From contig CAVZCK010000021.1 in assembly GCA_963773735.1 (NCBI GenBank), positions 558,001-622,000 of the forward strand: a stretch of DNA of 64,000 nucleotides, in the 5' to 3' direction. A program made the translations under genes and the position numbers. Positions 44,861 to 54,901 of this stretch are shown in pieces. The first letter of the stretch is position 1. The number at the start of each line of letters is the position of its first letter. The DNA comes from CAVZCK01 sp963773735 (GTDB lineage Bacteria > Pseudomonadota > Alphaproteobacteria > Rhizobiales > Rhodomicrobiaceae). A model generated the notes under the pieces. It made no database searches. It worked only from the letters and a program-made list of their open reading frames with translations, and was not told the DNA's origin.

Positions 44861-46543
44861 TTAAACCACAGAAACCAGCACGCTGCATATGGGCTTCTTG
44901 CCCCAGGCGGCGTTGATGGCGGCGCGGACGGATTTGCGCACGGCCTCGCCGACAAGCTCCTGGCTCTTGCGGCGCGCGCGAGGGATGCTCTCTATGGCCC
45001 CGATCGCCGCCCGCTCCGCGATCTCGCGGAAGCTTTCGCCGTAAGCGTCGAGCTGGGGTACGCCAGCGAGCGCAACGCGCGGATCGGCGGCGAGATTCGC
45101 CGCGACCTTGGTCATGACGATGCTGACCGTGACGCTGCCAACATAGCTCAGCTTGCGCCGCTCGCGGATGGACTCCTCATCGCCCGGGATAAGGATGTCG
45201 CCGTCGCGATAGATACGGCCGACCGGCGCCTCGTCGATGATCTCGGGCTCACCCGGCAGCAGCTTGACCATCGTGCCGTTGCGCACCGGCGCCACGGCGG
45301 CAATGCCGTGCTCGCGCGCGAAGCGGCAATGGGCTTCGAGATGGCGCGCCTCGCCATGCATCGGAATCAGCGCTTTGGCGCGCACCCATTCATAGAGGCG
45401 GGCAACCTCGCCGCGCCTGGGATGGCCCGAGGAATGGATCGGCCCGTCCGGCCATTCGGTGACCACCTCGACGCCCATATCCGCAAGCTTGTTTTCGATG
45501 CGGATCACCGCGTTCTCATTGCCGGGGATCGTCCGCGCCGAGAAGATCACCATGTCGCCCCGCGTCAGCGACACCTGCGGATGCTGCCCGTCGGCGATGC
45601 GGGCAAGCGCGGCGCGGCTCTCGCCCTGGCTGCCGGTCAGCAAAGCGACGACCGTCTCCGGCGGCAGATGGCCGTAATCCTCCTCGCCGAGCGTTTTCAG
45701 ATGCTCCGGCCACAGCCCGGTTTCGCGGGCAAGGTCGACGATGCGCAGCATCGACCGTCCGACCAGCACGAGGTGGCGGCCGGCGGCATCGGCCGCACGC
45801 GCAACATTCAGGAGCCGGCCGACGCTGGAGGCAAAGCTGGTGATCGCCACACGCCCCCGCGCGCGCTTGATGATCCCGGCGAGCGTCGTCGCCACCGCGC
45901 CTTCCGATTCCGTGAAGCCGGCGCTGAGAATATTCGTGCTGTCGCAAACGAGAACATCGACGCCTTCATCGCCGAGACGGCGCAGCTTCGCCTCATCGGT
46001 CGGCGCGCCGACGCCTGGATGATCGTCAAGCTTCCAGTCCGCCGAATGCAGAACCGTGCCGAGCCCGGTCCGGATCGCCACGGCGCTGGTCTCGGGGATG
46101 GAATGCGCCATGTTGATCAGCTCGACATCGAATGGTCCGATCGACAGACGCGCGCCGAGCGGCAGCTCGTGAATCGGCACCTCATTGCGCCAGGGCGTTT
46201 CCTGAAGCTTGTCCTTCAGCATCGCCACGGTGAAGCGCGTGCCATAGACGGGCACGCCGAGGCGCGGCCACAGCTCGGCGACGGCGCCGAAATGGTCTTC
46301 ATGGGAATGGGTGAGAAGGATGCCGGCGAGATTGCTCCGCTCTTCCTCAATGAAGCGCAAATCCGGCAGCACGACTTCGACGCCGGGCTCGCGGTCGTCC
46401 GGAAAGGTGACGCCGAGATCGACCATCAGCCATTTGCGGTCGCGCGCGGGGCCGAGGCCGTAGAGATAGACATTCATTCCGATCTCGCCGACGCCGCCGA
46501 GGGGCAGGAAGACCAGCTCATTTTCGTCGGTGCGTTGGCCCAT
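44861..46543 (-). CDS. rnj: Ribonuclease J
   Basis: A metallo-beta-lactamase/beta-CASP ribonuclease with 5' exonuclease and endonuclease activity. It starts at ATG 46541-46543 (MGQRTDENELVFLPLGGVGEIGMN). The zinc motif is LLTHSHEDHFGAV near residue 74, with later ligands in MAHSIPETSA, SADWKLDDHPG and the beta-CASP SSGHPRRGE. Length 560 aa, standard. The start lies a few bases downstream of birA's stop (46549-46551 on the minus strand). Intact frame. Confidence 0.95.
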   Translation of the reverse strand: MGQRTDENELVFLPLGGVGEIGMNVYLYGLGPARDRKWLMVDLGVTFPDDREPGVEVVLPDLRFIEEERSNLAGILLTHSHEDHFGAVAELWPRLGVPVYGTRFTVAMLKDKLQETPWRNEVPIHELPLGARLSIGPFDVELINMAHSIPETSAVAIRTGLGTVLHSADWKLDDHPGVGAPTDEAKLRRLGDEGVDVLVCDSTNILSAGFTESEGAVATTLAGIIKRARGRVAITSFASSVGRLLNVARAADAAGRHLVLVGRSMLRIVDLARETGLWPEHLKTLGEEDYGHLPPETVVALLTGSQGESRAALARIADGQHPQVSLTRGDMVIFSARTIPGNENAVIRIENKLADMGVEVVTEWPDGPIHSSGHPRRGEVARLYEWVRAKALIPMHGEARHLEAHCRFAREHGIAAVAPVRNGTMVKLLPGEPEIIDEAPVGRIYRDGDILIPGDEESIRERRKLSYVGSVTVSIVMTKVAANLAADPRVALAGVPQLDAYGESFREIAERAAIGAIESIPRARRKSQELVGEAVRKSVRAAINAAWGKKPICSVLVSVV

Positions 46544-46548
46544 CGCGG

Positions 46549-47326
46549 CTAGGCTCCCGCCCCGATAGCGACGTCGCCTGCCGTAATCCGGCGCTCCTCG
46601 CCATTGGCGAGCATCAGACGCAGCGCGCCGGCTTCGTCGATGCCGATGAAGCTGCCGCTGACGAGATGATCGCCGAGCCGGACCGAGATCGGTCCGCCAA
46701 GCGGTTGCGCACGCTCCAGCCATGCGGCGCGGATCACGTCGAATGCCTGCCCTTCGCGCCAGCGCCCAATCCATTCGGCCGTCGTGCAGGCCAGAGCGGC
46801 GAAGGCCTGGGCGGGGGTGGCGGGGACCCCTGCCGCGGCGAGCGAGGCGACGCCCCTGCCGAGGCCGCCAGGCGCATGGGCAAGGTTGAGGCCGGTGCCG
46901 ATGACGATGGCGGACGCTTCGTCCGCCCGGTTCGTCGCGCTTTCAAGGAGAATGCCCCCTAACTTGGCGCCGCCCAAAAGAATGTCGTTCGGCCATTTGA
47001 GACGGAGGTCCAGCCGGATTGCCGCGCCAGCCGCAAGGCTGGCGATGGCATCATATGCGGCGATGCCCGCAAGCAGCGAGAGCTGGAGCGCGATCGCCAG
47101 CGGCACGCGCGGCCTGATCATGAGGCTGGCGTAAAGATTGCCGGCGGGCGATAGCCAAGGGCGGCCGACGCGCCCTCGCCCTGCGTTCTGCGACGCGGCC
47201 CAGATCCAGAGATCACCGGCCTCGCCGCGGCCGGCAAGCCGCAGCGCTTCGGCGTTCGTCGAGTTCGACCGTCTCGTAAAAGGCCAGCCTGTAGCCGGCC
47301 GGCAGATCGATGCCATTATGCTGCAT
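46549..47326 (-). CDS. birA: Biotin--[acetyl-CoA-carboxylase] ligase (one frameshift)
   Basis: The enzyme attaches biotin to carboxylase carrier proteins. It starts at ATG 47324-47326 (MQHNGIDLPAGYRLAFYETVE). Removing one inserted C near 47264 restores ESTNAEALRLAGRG, the ligase substrate loop. Then come QNAGRGRVGRPW (biotinyl-AMP loop), GNLYASLMIRP and LKWPNDILLGGAKLGGILLE with the catalytic Lys. Without an N-terminal HTH it is a group I, non-regulatory ligase. About 258 aa. It lies 12 bp after nuoN. Confidence 0.92.
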
Positions 47327-47338
47327 GGCCGCTCCGCC

Positions 47339-48778
47339 TCAGAACAGCGACTTGGCCGCGGCCGCGGCAGCGGTGACGAGCAGATTGAGCGGAATAAACA
47401 GGAACAAGGTGATGATGCCCATGACACCGAGGACGAAACGCAGCTTGCCGGTCATCGGCTCGAAATCGGTCGCTGGTTCCTGGAAATACATCTTGGCGAT
47501 GATAGCAAGATAATAGAAGGCGCTGACGACGGAGGTCACGACACCGACGACCGCGAGCCAGATCAACCCGCTATCGATGGCCGCAAAGAAGACGTAGAAC
47601 TTGGCAAAGAAGCCCGCAAGCGGCGGGATCCCGGCCATCGAAAACAGCAGCATGGCGAGCATGAGAGCCAGCATGGGCTTGCGCCGCGATAGGCCCGACA
47701 ACTCCGCAATGTCCTCGACATGGCCATCCGTCCGCCGCATGGCGAGAATGCAGGCGAATGTCCCGAGCGTCATCACGACATAGATCGCCAGGTAGATCAG
47801 CACGCCCTGGATTCCGGTCTGCGTCCCCGCGGCAAGACCGATCAGCGCATAGCCGACATGGCCGATTGAGCTATAGGCCATCAGCCGCTTGATATTGGTC
47901 TGGCCGATGGCCGCAAAAGCGCCAAGCGCCATGGAGGCAACGGAGATGGCGATCACGATCTGCTTCCAGTCGGACGAGACAGCCGGGAAGGCCTCCTGGA
48001 CCAAGCGGATCAGCATGGCGAAGGCGGCAACTTTCGGCCCGGCCGAGAAGAAGGCTGTGACCGGGGTGGGCGCACCCTGATAGACGTCGGGGGTCCACAT
48101 ATGGAACGGCACCGCCGAAAGTTTGAAGGCGACGCCTGCCAGGATGAAGACGAGACCGAAGACCAAGCCGACGGAGTGCTCGGTGCCCTGCAAAACGCCG
48201 GCGATGCCGGCGAAGGACAGCGTTCCGGTAAAGCCGTAGACCAGTGAGCAGCCGTAGAGCAGCAAGCCCGATGACAGGGCCCCGAGGACGAAATATTTCA
48301 GCCCCGCCTCGGCCGAAAAAACCGACTCCCGCCGGAATGCCGCCAGCACGTAAAGCGAAAGACTCTGCAACTCGAGCGCCAGATAGAGCGAGATCAGGTT
48401 GTTCGCCGCGGCCATCAGCAGCATGCCGAGGGTCGATAGCAGCAGAAGGACGGGGAATTCGAATTTGAGAATCTTGGCGTCGCGCAGATAATCGAAGGCC
48501 AGGATCATGGCAAAGGCCGATCCGGCGACGATCAGCAGCTGCATGAAGCGGCTGAACTCGTCGACGATCACTGCGCCACCGAACAGTTGCGTGGTCCCCG
48601 GCTCCTGGGCGGCGATCAGGCCGCCGGTGGCAATGAGGATGAGGATGGCGAGCCAGCCGGGCGCCTCGCTTTCGCCGTCGCCGCCAAAGACGCCGTACAT
48701 CAGCAGCACCATGGTCGCGGTGGCGAGAAACATCTCCGGATAGATCGGCGCGTAGTCCAGTAGCGCGGGAAGCGGCAT
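47339..48778 (-). CDS. nuoN: NADH-quinone oxidoreductase subunit N
   Basis: A 479-aa antiporter-like proton-pumping membrane subunit of complex I with about 14 TM helices. Conserved TM lysines and glutamate are in LYLALELQSLSLYVLAAF, GLKYFVLGALSSGLLLYG and FKLSAVPFHMWTPDVYQGAPT. ATG 48776-48778 overlaps the nuoM stop (ATGA). Intact. Confidence 0.97.
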   Translation of the reverse strand: MPLPALLDYAPIYPEMFLATATMVLLMYGVFGGDGESEAPGWLAILILIATGGLIAAQEPGTTQLFGGAVIVDEFSRFMQLLIVAGSAFAMILAFDYLRDAKILKFEFPVLLLLSTLGMLLMAAANNLISLYLALELQSLSLYVLAAFRRESVFSAEAGLKYFVLGALSSGLLLYGCSLVYGFTGTLSFAGIAGVLQGTEHSVGLVFGLVFILAGVAFKLSAVPFHMWTPDVYQGAPTPVTAFFSAGPKVAAFAMLIRLVQEAFPAVSSDWKQIVIAISVASMALGAFAAIGQTNIKRLMAYSSIGHVGYALIGLAAGTQTGIQGVLIYLAIYVVMTLGTFACILAMRRTDGHVEDIAELSGLSRRKPMLALMLAMLLFSMAGIPPLAGFFAKFYVFFAAIDSGLIWLAVVGVVTSVVSAFYYLAIIAKMYFQEPATDFEPMTGKLRFVLGVMGIITLFLFIPLNLLVTAAAAAAKSLF

Positions 48779-50298
48779 CACTTTTCCTCGGCAGCGGCGA
48801 AGTGCGCCGCCTGCGCGGTCTGCACATTCTTATTGTAATCCGTGATCAGCTTTTCGACGGAGACGGCGGTCACCTGCATCAGCGGCTTGGGGTAGACACC
48901 GAACAGGACGGTCAGCGCAACGAGGGGCGCCAGCACGGCAATCTCACGCGGCGTCAGATCGAGAATGCTCGCAAGGCTCGGCTTTTCGAGCTTGCCGAAA
49001 ATCACGCGGCGGTAGAGCCAGAGCGCATAAGTGGCGGACAGAATGACGCCCGACGCCGCGAAGAACGCCACCCATGTATTGATCCGGAAGGCGCCAAGCA
49101 GCGAGAGGAACTCGCCGATGAAGCCGCTCGTCCCCGGCAGGCCGACATTGGCCATGGTGAACACCATGAAGCAGAAGGCATAAAGCGGCATCCGGTCGGC
49201 AAGGCCGCCATAAGCATCGATGTCGCGCGTGTGCATCCGGTCATAAATGACGCCGACGCAGAGGAACAGCGCAGCCGAAACGATGCCGTGACTGAGCATC
49301 TGGAAGATGCCGCCCTGGATGCCCTGGATCGTCAAGGTGAAGACGCCCATGGTGACGAAGCCCATATGGGCGACCGAGGAATAGGCGATCAGCTTCTTCA
49401 CGTCCTCTTGCGCGAAGGCGACCATCGAGGTGTAGATGATCGCCACGATGCTGAGCGCGAAAATCAGCGGCGCAAGTTCGGCCGAAGCGAGCGGGAACAT
49501 CGGGATGGAAAAGCGCAGGAATCCGTATCCGCCCATCTTCAGCAGCACGCCCGCCAGGATAACAGAGCCTGCGGTCGGCGCTTCGACGTGAGCATCGGGC
49601 AGCCAGGTATGGACCGGCCACATCGGCAGCTTTACCGCAAAGGAGGCGAAGAAGGCGATCCAGAGCCAGACCTGCATATCGGCGGGGAACTGATAGGCAA
49701 GCAGCGCCGGGATGTCGGTCGTCCCGGCTTGCCGGTACATCGCCATGATCGCCAGCAGCATCAGCACCGAGCCGAGCAGTGTGTAGAGGAAGAATTTGAA
49801 GCTGGCATAGACGCGCCGCTCGCCGCCCCAGACGCCGATGATGATGAACATCGGGATGAGGCCACCTTCGAAAAACAGGTAGAAGACGATGAGATCGAGC
49901 GCGCAGAACACGCCGATCATCAGCGTCTCCAAGAGCAGGAAGGCGATCATATATTCCTTGACGCTGACCTCGACGGACCGCCAGCTCGCCAGGATGCAAA
50001 GCGGCATCAGGAAGGTCGTCAGGATGACGAACAGCATCGAGATGCCGTCGACGCCGACATAATAGGTGATGGCGCCGCCGATCCAGTCGTGCTTTTCGAC
50101 GAACTGGAAGGCCGCAGTCGAGGTGTCGAAATCGCGCCAGATCAGCAGCGACACGACAAAATTGATGATGGTGGTCCACAGCGCGATATAGCGGGCGTTA
50201 CGCTTTGCCGCTGCGTCGTCCCCGCGCAGGAGGAGGATGAACAGCGCGCCGACCAGCGGCAGGAAGATCACAGTGGTCAGGATCGGCCAGTTGACCAT
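48778..50298 (-). CDS. nuoM: NADH-quinone oxidoreductase subunit M
   Basis: A 506-aa antiporter-like subunit of complex I. Seen: FYLFFEGGLIPMFIIIGVWGG with the key Glu, FASFAVKLPMWPVHTWLPDAHVEAPT, KKLIAYSSVAHMGFV, and ANVGLPGTSGFIGEFL. ATG 50296-50298 lies 3 bp after nuoL. Intact, 14 TM helices expected. Confidence 0.97.
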   Translation of the reverse strand: MVNWPILTTVIFLPLVGALFILLLRGDDAAAKRNARYIALWTTIINFVVSLLIWRDFDTSTAAFQFVEKHDWIGGAITYYVGVDGISMLFVILTTFLMPLCILASWRSVEVSVKEYMIAFLLLETLMIGVFCALDLIVFYLFFEGGLIPMFIIIGVWGGERRVYASFKFFLYTLLGSVLMLLAIMAMYRQAGTTDIPALLAYQFPADMQVWLWIAFFASFAVKLPMWPVHTWLPDAHVEAPTAGSVILAGVLLKMGGYGFLRFSIPMFPLASAELAPLIFALSIVAIIYTSMVAFAQEDVKKLIAYSSVAHMGFVTMGVFTLTIQGIQGGIFQMLSHGIVSAALFLCVGVIYDRMHTRDIDAYGGLADRMPLYAFCFMVFTMANVGLPGTSGFIGEFLSLLGAFRINTWVAFFAASGVILSATYALWLYRRVIFGKLEKPSLASILDLTPREIAVLAPLVALTVLFGVYPKPLMQVTAVSVEKLITDYNKNVQTAQAAHFAAAEEK

Positions 50299-50301
50299 GG
50301 C

Positions 50302-52255
50302 TCAAAACCCTTTCCAGAACTGCGCCCAGTAAAGGTAGGCGAAATAGCTGATGATCAGCGCAATCCCGATCAGCATCACGAAGGCGTAGTGATAGACAAA
50401 GCCAGTCTGCAGCCGCACGACGCGGTTGGTGATGTCGATCGACCCGCGCGGAAATGCCGTCCGGTCCGAGCCCGTCGATGATCGCGCCGTCGCCGACCTT
50501 CCAGAGCTGCCGCGACAGCCATTTATACGGCCTGACGAAGATCCAGTCATAGAGCTCGTCGAAATACCATTTGTGATAGAGGAAGGCATGGATCGGCTTG
50601 AAGACGCGGATGGCGACTGCCGGCGTTGACGGCACCGCGATATAGGAGAACCAGGCGACGGCGAAGCCGCCCGCCATCATCAGCGTCGGCAGCCAGGCAA
50701 CCCAGTCCAGCCCGCCCCTCGCCTCCTCATGCGGCGCGGCGCCAGCGGGCGGCGTGAAAAGCGCGTTCCGCCAGAACGCCGAGGTCTGTTCGCCGATGAA
50801 AAAATCCTTGGCGAGATAGCCCGCAATCAGGGCGCCGGTCGCCAGCACGGCAAGCGGTACGAGCATGACCAGCGGCAACTCGTGGACGTGCTTGGCGGTT
50901 TCTTCGTCGTAGTGCGGCGCGCCGAAGAAGGCCATGAAGATCAGCCGCCAGGAATAGAAGCTAGTCAGGAAGGCGGCAATCACCAGCAGGATGTAGGCGT
51001 AATGCGCGACCTCGCCATGAGCGGCATAGGACGCCTCGATGATTGCATCCTTCGAGAAAAAGCCGGCGGTGAGCGGAAAGCCGGTCAGGGCCAGCGTGCC
51101 GATGACCATCATGACGAATGTGACGGGTGTGGCTTTGCGCAAGGCCCCCATGTTGCGCAAATCCTGCTCGTCGTGAAGCGCGTGGATGACCGAGCCGGCG
51201 CCGAGGAACAGCAGCGCCTTGAAGAATGCGTGGGTGAACAGGTGGAAAATGCCGGCGGAATAAGCGCCCACGCCCATGGCGACGAACATATAGCCGAGCT
51301 GCGAGCACGTCGAATAGGCGATCACCCGTTTGATGTCGTTCTGGGCGACGCCGACCGTCGCGGCGAAAAAAGCGGTGATCGCTCCGATCGCGGTGACGAA
51401 TTCGAGTGCGGTCGGTGCCAGCGCGAAGAGCGGCGAGAGCCGGGCAACCATGAACACGCCCGCCGTGACCATGGTGGCGGCATGGATCAGGGCGGAGACC
51501 GGCGTCGGGCCTTCCATCGCATCCGGCAGCCAGGTATGCAGCAGGAACTGCGCCGACTTCCCCATCGCGCCGATGAACAAGAGGATGCAGATGACCGTCA
51601 GCGCATCGAGCTGATGGCCGAGAAACTCCATGGTCTTGCCGACATGGTCCGGCGCCGAGGCAAAGATCGCATCGAGGGAGATCGTGCCGAACACCGTGAA
51701 GGTGGCAAAGATGCCGAGCCCAAAGCCGAAATCACCGACGCGGTTGACGATGAAGGCTTTGATCGCGGCCGCGTTCGCGGAAGGCTTGTGATACCAGAAG
51801 CCGATCAACAGATACGACGCCAGGCCCACACCCTCCCAGCCGAAATAGAGCTGGAGCAGATTGTCCGCCGTCACCAGCATCAGCATGGCGAAGGTGAAAA
51901 GGGACAGGAAGGCGAAGAAGCGCGGCTGACCGTCGTCATGCGCCATATAGCCGATAGAATAGATGTGGACGAACGCCGAGACGGTGTTTACGACGACGAG
52001 CATGACGGCGGTCAGACTGTCGATGCGCAGCGCCCAGTCTGCCCGCAGCTCGCCCGATGTGATCCATTCCATGAGCTGAATGCGCGCGGTCTCGCCCAGA
52101 AAGCCGACGCGGTAGAAGGCGATCCAGGAGAGGACCATGCCGACGGCCAGGAGCGTGCTGGTCAGAACGCCGGAGGCTTTGTCGCCGAGGAAGCGCCCGA
52201 AGAACCCCACGATTACCGCGCCGATCAGCGGCAGGAAAACGATCGCCGTATACAT
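50302..52255 (-). CDS. nuoL: NADH-quinone oxidoreductase subunit L (one frameshift)
   Basis: The distal proton-pumping subunit with the long lateral helix. Motifs: FGWEGVGLASYLLIGFWY, AQFLLHTWLPDAMEGPTPVSALIHAATMV in two parts, DIKRVIAYSTCSQLGYM, and LTGFPLTAGFFSKD. An inserted G near 50449 changes frame in the C-terminal part, which then reads IDITNRVVRLQTGFVYHYA and ends YWAQFWKGF at 50302. Total about 650 aa. It follows nuoK after 9 bp. Confidence 0.95.
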
Positions 52256-52264
52256 GCCGCTGCC

Positions 52265-52573
52265 CTAGCCTTTCATCAGATTGATGTCGTCGACGGCGAT
52301 CGTGCCGCGGATGCGGTAATAGACAACGACGATGGCAAGGCCGATGGCGGCTTCCGCCGCCGCCACGGTGAGAATGAGAAGCGCGAAAATCTGGCCGGTG
52401 AGGTCGCCGAGGAAGGAGGAAAAGGCGACGAAATTGATATTCACCGCGAGCAGCATCAGCTCGATCGACATCAGGATGACGATGACGTTCTTGCGGTTGA
52501 GGAAGATGCCGAAGACGCCGATCGTGAACAGGATCGCGCCGACGCTCAGATAATGGGGCAGTCCGATGGTCAT
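52265..52573 (-). CDS. nuoK: NADH-quinone oxidoreductase subunit K
   Basis: A 102-aa three-helix subunit of complex I. I start at ATG 52571-52573 (MTIGLPHYLSVGAILFTIG), the standard length; the longer open frame overlaps nuoJ and is not needed. The membrane glutamates are in SIELMLLAVNINFV and VAAAEAAIGLAIVV. Confidence 0.97.
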   Translation of the reverse strand: MTIGLPHYLSVGAILFTIGVFGIFLNRKNVIVILMSIELMLLAVNINFVAFSSFLGDLTGQIFALLILTVAAAEAAIGLAIVVVYYRIRGTIAVDDINLMKG

Positions 52574-52592
52574 GACGTCTCCCAGCCCGCCC

Positions 52593-53216
52593 TCAGCCTG
52601 CCTCGATGCCGCGGCCGGTTTCGACCTGGCGGACCTCGATCGCGTCGTGTGGATCGCGGGCAACCTGCGCGGCGATCCTCTGGCGCTTGACGCCGACACG
52701 GTGCCTGAGCGTCAACACGATAGCGCCGATCATCGCAACCAGCAGGATCAGCCCGGCAAGCTCGAAAAAATAGACATAGCGTGTGTAAAGAACCCGGCCG
52801 ATGGCCTCGGCATTGGTGACTGTGTCGGCCGGCGGGATGCGCTCGGTCATATGCAGCGCACTTTCTGGCGCGATCGTCCAGGCGCTGGAGACGAGCAGCA
52901 ATTCGGCAAGCAGAATGCCGCCGATCAGCCCGCCGATGGGCAAATATTTTTGAAAGCCCGCGCGCAACTCGGCAAAGTCAACGTCGAGCATCATGACCAC
53001 GAACAGGAACAGCACCGCCACCGCGCCCACATAGACGATGACCAGAATCATGGCGATGAATTCGGCTCCGAGCAGCACGAAAAGGCCGGCCGCGTTGAAG
53101 AAGGCGAGGATCAGGAACAGCACGGCGTGAACCGGATTGCGCACGCTGATGACCATCACCGCCGAGGCGATGGTGACGATGGCGAACACATAGAAGAAGA
53201 ATCCGGCGAGGGTCAT
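52593..53216 (-). CDS. nuoJ: NADH-quinone oxidoreductase subunit J
   Basis: A 207-aa five-helix subunit: FYVFAIVTIASAVMVI, NPVHAVLFLILAFFNAAGLF, FIAMILVIVYVGAVAVLFLFVVMML with the pi-bulge helix TM3, and a C-terminal cytoplasmic tail. Intact. Start ATG 53214-53216. The gap to nuoI is longer than usual (156 bp). Confidence 0.97.
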   Translation of the reverse strand: MTLAGFFFYVFAIVTIASAVMVISVRNPVHAVLFLILAFFNAAGLFVLLGAEFIAMILVIVYVGAVAVLFLFVVMMLDVDFAELRAGFQKYLPIGGLIGGILLAELLLVSSAWTIAPESALHMTERIPPADTVTNAEAIGRVLYTRYVYFFELAGLILLVAMIGAIVLTLRHRVGVKRQRIAAQVARDPHDAIEVRQVETGRGIEAG

Positions 53217-53311
53217 CGGTGAGACCGCGTTTGACTTTTCTTGTCTTTGGCTCCGTTACCGTACGCGCAACGCATCGCTTCGCGAAGACGGAACCCCCAA
53301 GTTTTCCTCGG

Positions 53312-53338
53312 CCCGGCCGAGCGCGTAGCTCGTCCGGG
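53312..53338. repeat. Hairpin in the nuoI-nuoJ gap
   Basis: CCCGG-C-CGAGC (53312-53322) pairs with GCTCG-T-CCGGG (53328-53338) with one mismatch around a GCGTA loop. The rest of the 156-bp gap (53217-53372) shows no gene. Part of it (gcatcgcttcgcg at about 53270) recurs in the cbbX-cbbS gap at about 5904, so both gaps may hold members of one repeat family. Confidence 0.45.
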
Positions 53339-53372
53339 AGAGCTCATGATCATTTTGCGAACGAGAAAACGG

Positions 53373-53865
53373 TTAACGGTAGGGCGCGTCCAGTTCAAGG
53401 TTTTTCGCCAGCAGCCGCTCCCAGCGGTCGCCATTGGCGAGCAGCTTCTCCTTGTCGTAGAGCAGCTCTTCGCGGGTTTCGGTGGCGAATTCGAAATTCG
53501 GCCCCTCGACGATGGCATCGACCGGGCAGGCCTCCTCGCAATAGCCGCAATAGATGCATTTCACCATGTCGATGTCGTAGCGGGTGGTGCGGCGCGTGCC
53601 GTCACTGCGGCGCGGCCCGGCTTCGATGGTGATCGCCTGGGCCGGGCAGATCGCCTCGCAGAGCTTGCAGGCGATGCAGCGCTCGGCCCCGTTCGGGATA
53701 GCGGCGCAGCGCATGCTCGCCGCGAAAGCGCGGGCTGACGGGGTTCTTCTCGAAGGGATAGTTCACTGTCGCCTTCGGCTTGAAGAAATATTTCATGCCC
53801 AGCCAGAAGGCCGAGAAGAACTCGGCCAGCATGGCAGATCGGATCGATTGTCCAAGTCCAGCCAT
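53373..53865 (-). CDS. nuoI: NADH-quinone oxidoreductase subunit I (one frameshift)
   Basis: The peripheral-arm subunit with clusters N6a and N6b. It starts at ATG 53863-53865 (MAGLGQSIRSAMLAEFFSAFW), continues through FEKNPVSPRFRGEHALRRYP, and after one inserted G near 53700 resumes at NGAERCIACKLCEAICPAQAI. The second cluster motif is CIYCGYCEEACPVDAIVEG. About 163 aa, standard length. Confidence 0.95.
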
Positions 53866-53878
53866 CAGAGGCTCCCTG

Positions 53879-54901
53879 TTACGGTGCGAGCTGGAAGAAT
53901 TGCAAAACGCCCGCAACAATCACGACCATGGCGAGCGAGGCGGGCAGAAACACCTTCCAGCCTAGCCGCATCAGTTGATCGTAGCGATAGCGCGGCACGA
54001 TCGCCTTCACCATCGCGAAGAGGAAGAAGGCAAAGCCCAGTTTCAGCAGAAACCAGATCACCCCCGGCACCCAGGTGAATGGCGGGATTGCAACCGGAGG
54101 CAGCCAGCCGCCGAGGAACAGGATGGTCATCAGCGCGCACATGGTGGTGATCGCCACATACTCGCCAAGCATGAACAGCAGATAGGGCGTCGAGGAATAT
54201 TCGACCATGAAGCCCGCCACCAGCTCCGACTCGGCCTCGGCCAGATCGAATGGCGGCCTGTTGGTCTCGGCGAGCGCCGAAATGAAGAAGATGATGAACA
54301 TCGGGAACAGCGGCAGCCAGTACCAGCCGAGCGCGCCGTAGGGCGTGTTCTGCGCCTCGACGATGCCGCTGAGATTGAGCGTCCCGGCGCAGAGCAGCAC
54401 GGTGATGATGACGAAGCCGATCGACACTTCGTAGGAAACCATCTGCGCGGCGGAGCGCAGCGCGCCGAGAAACGGATATTTCGAGTTCGACGCCCAGCCA
54501 CCCATGATGACGCCGTAAACGCCGAGCGAGGATATCGCGAAGATATAGAGAATGCCGACATTGATGTCGGCGACGACCCAGCCCCGATCGAAAGGGATCA
54601 CCGCCCAAGCCGATAGAGCCAGCACCGACGTCACGATCGGAGCGAGCAGGAACACGGTCTTGTCAGCGCCCGCCGGGATCACCGGCTCCTTGAGGATGAA
54701 TTTCAGGAAATCGGCGAAAGACTGAAGGAGCCCGTAGGCGCCGACAACGTTGGGGCCGCGCCGGAGCTGGACTGCCGCCCAGATCTTGCGGTCGGCGAGC
54801 AGAATATAGGCGACCACCAGCAGCAACGAAACGAGCAGGCCGACGCTTTCAACGACTATGATCGTCAGCGGGAAGCCGTAATTGGTCCAGAACTCAGCCA
54901 T
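53879..54901 (-). CDS. nuoH: NADH-quinone oxidoreductase subunit H
   Basis: A 340-aa eight-helix subunit that forms the quinone entry. Motifs: ADRKIWAAVQLRRGPNVVGA, QSFADFLKFILKEP, VSYEVSIGFVIITVLL, and TNRPPFDLAEAESELVAGF with the conserved acidic residues. Overlaps the nuoG end by 8 bp. Intact. Confidence 0.97.
   Translation of the reverse strand: MAEFWTNYGFPLTIIVVESVGLLVSLLLVVAYILLADRKIWAAVQLRRGPNVVGAYGLLQSFADFLKFILKEPVIPAGADKTVFLLAPIVTSVLALSAWAVIPFDRGWVVADINVGILYIFAISSLGVYGVIMGGWASNSKYPFLGALRSAAQMVSYEVSIGFVIITVLLCAGTLNLSGIVEAQNTPYGALGWYWLPLFPMFIIFFISALAETNRPPFDLAEAESELVAGFMVEYSSTPYLLFMLGEYVAITTMCALMTILFLGGWLPPVAIPPFTWVPGVIWFLLKLGFAFFLFAMVKAIVPRYRYDQLMRLGWKVFLPASLAMVVIVAGVLQFFQLAP

Noticed and set aside
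48802..52690. Very long plus-strand open frames opposite nuoM and nuoL
   Set aside because: They are antisense shadows of intact complex I genes, with R/E/H/Q-rich low-complexity translations.
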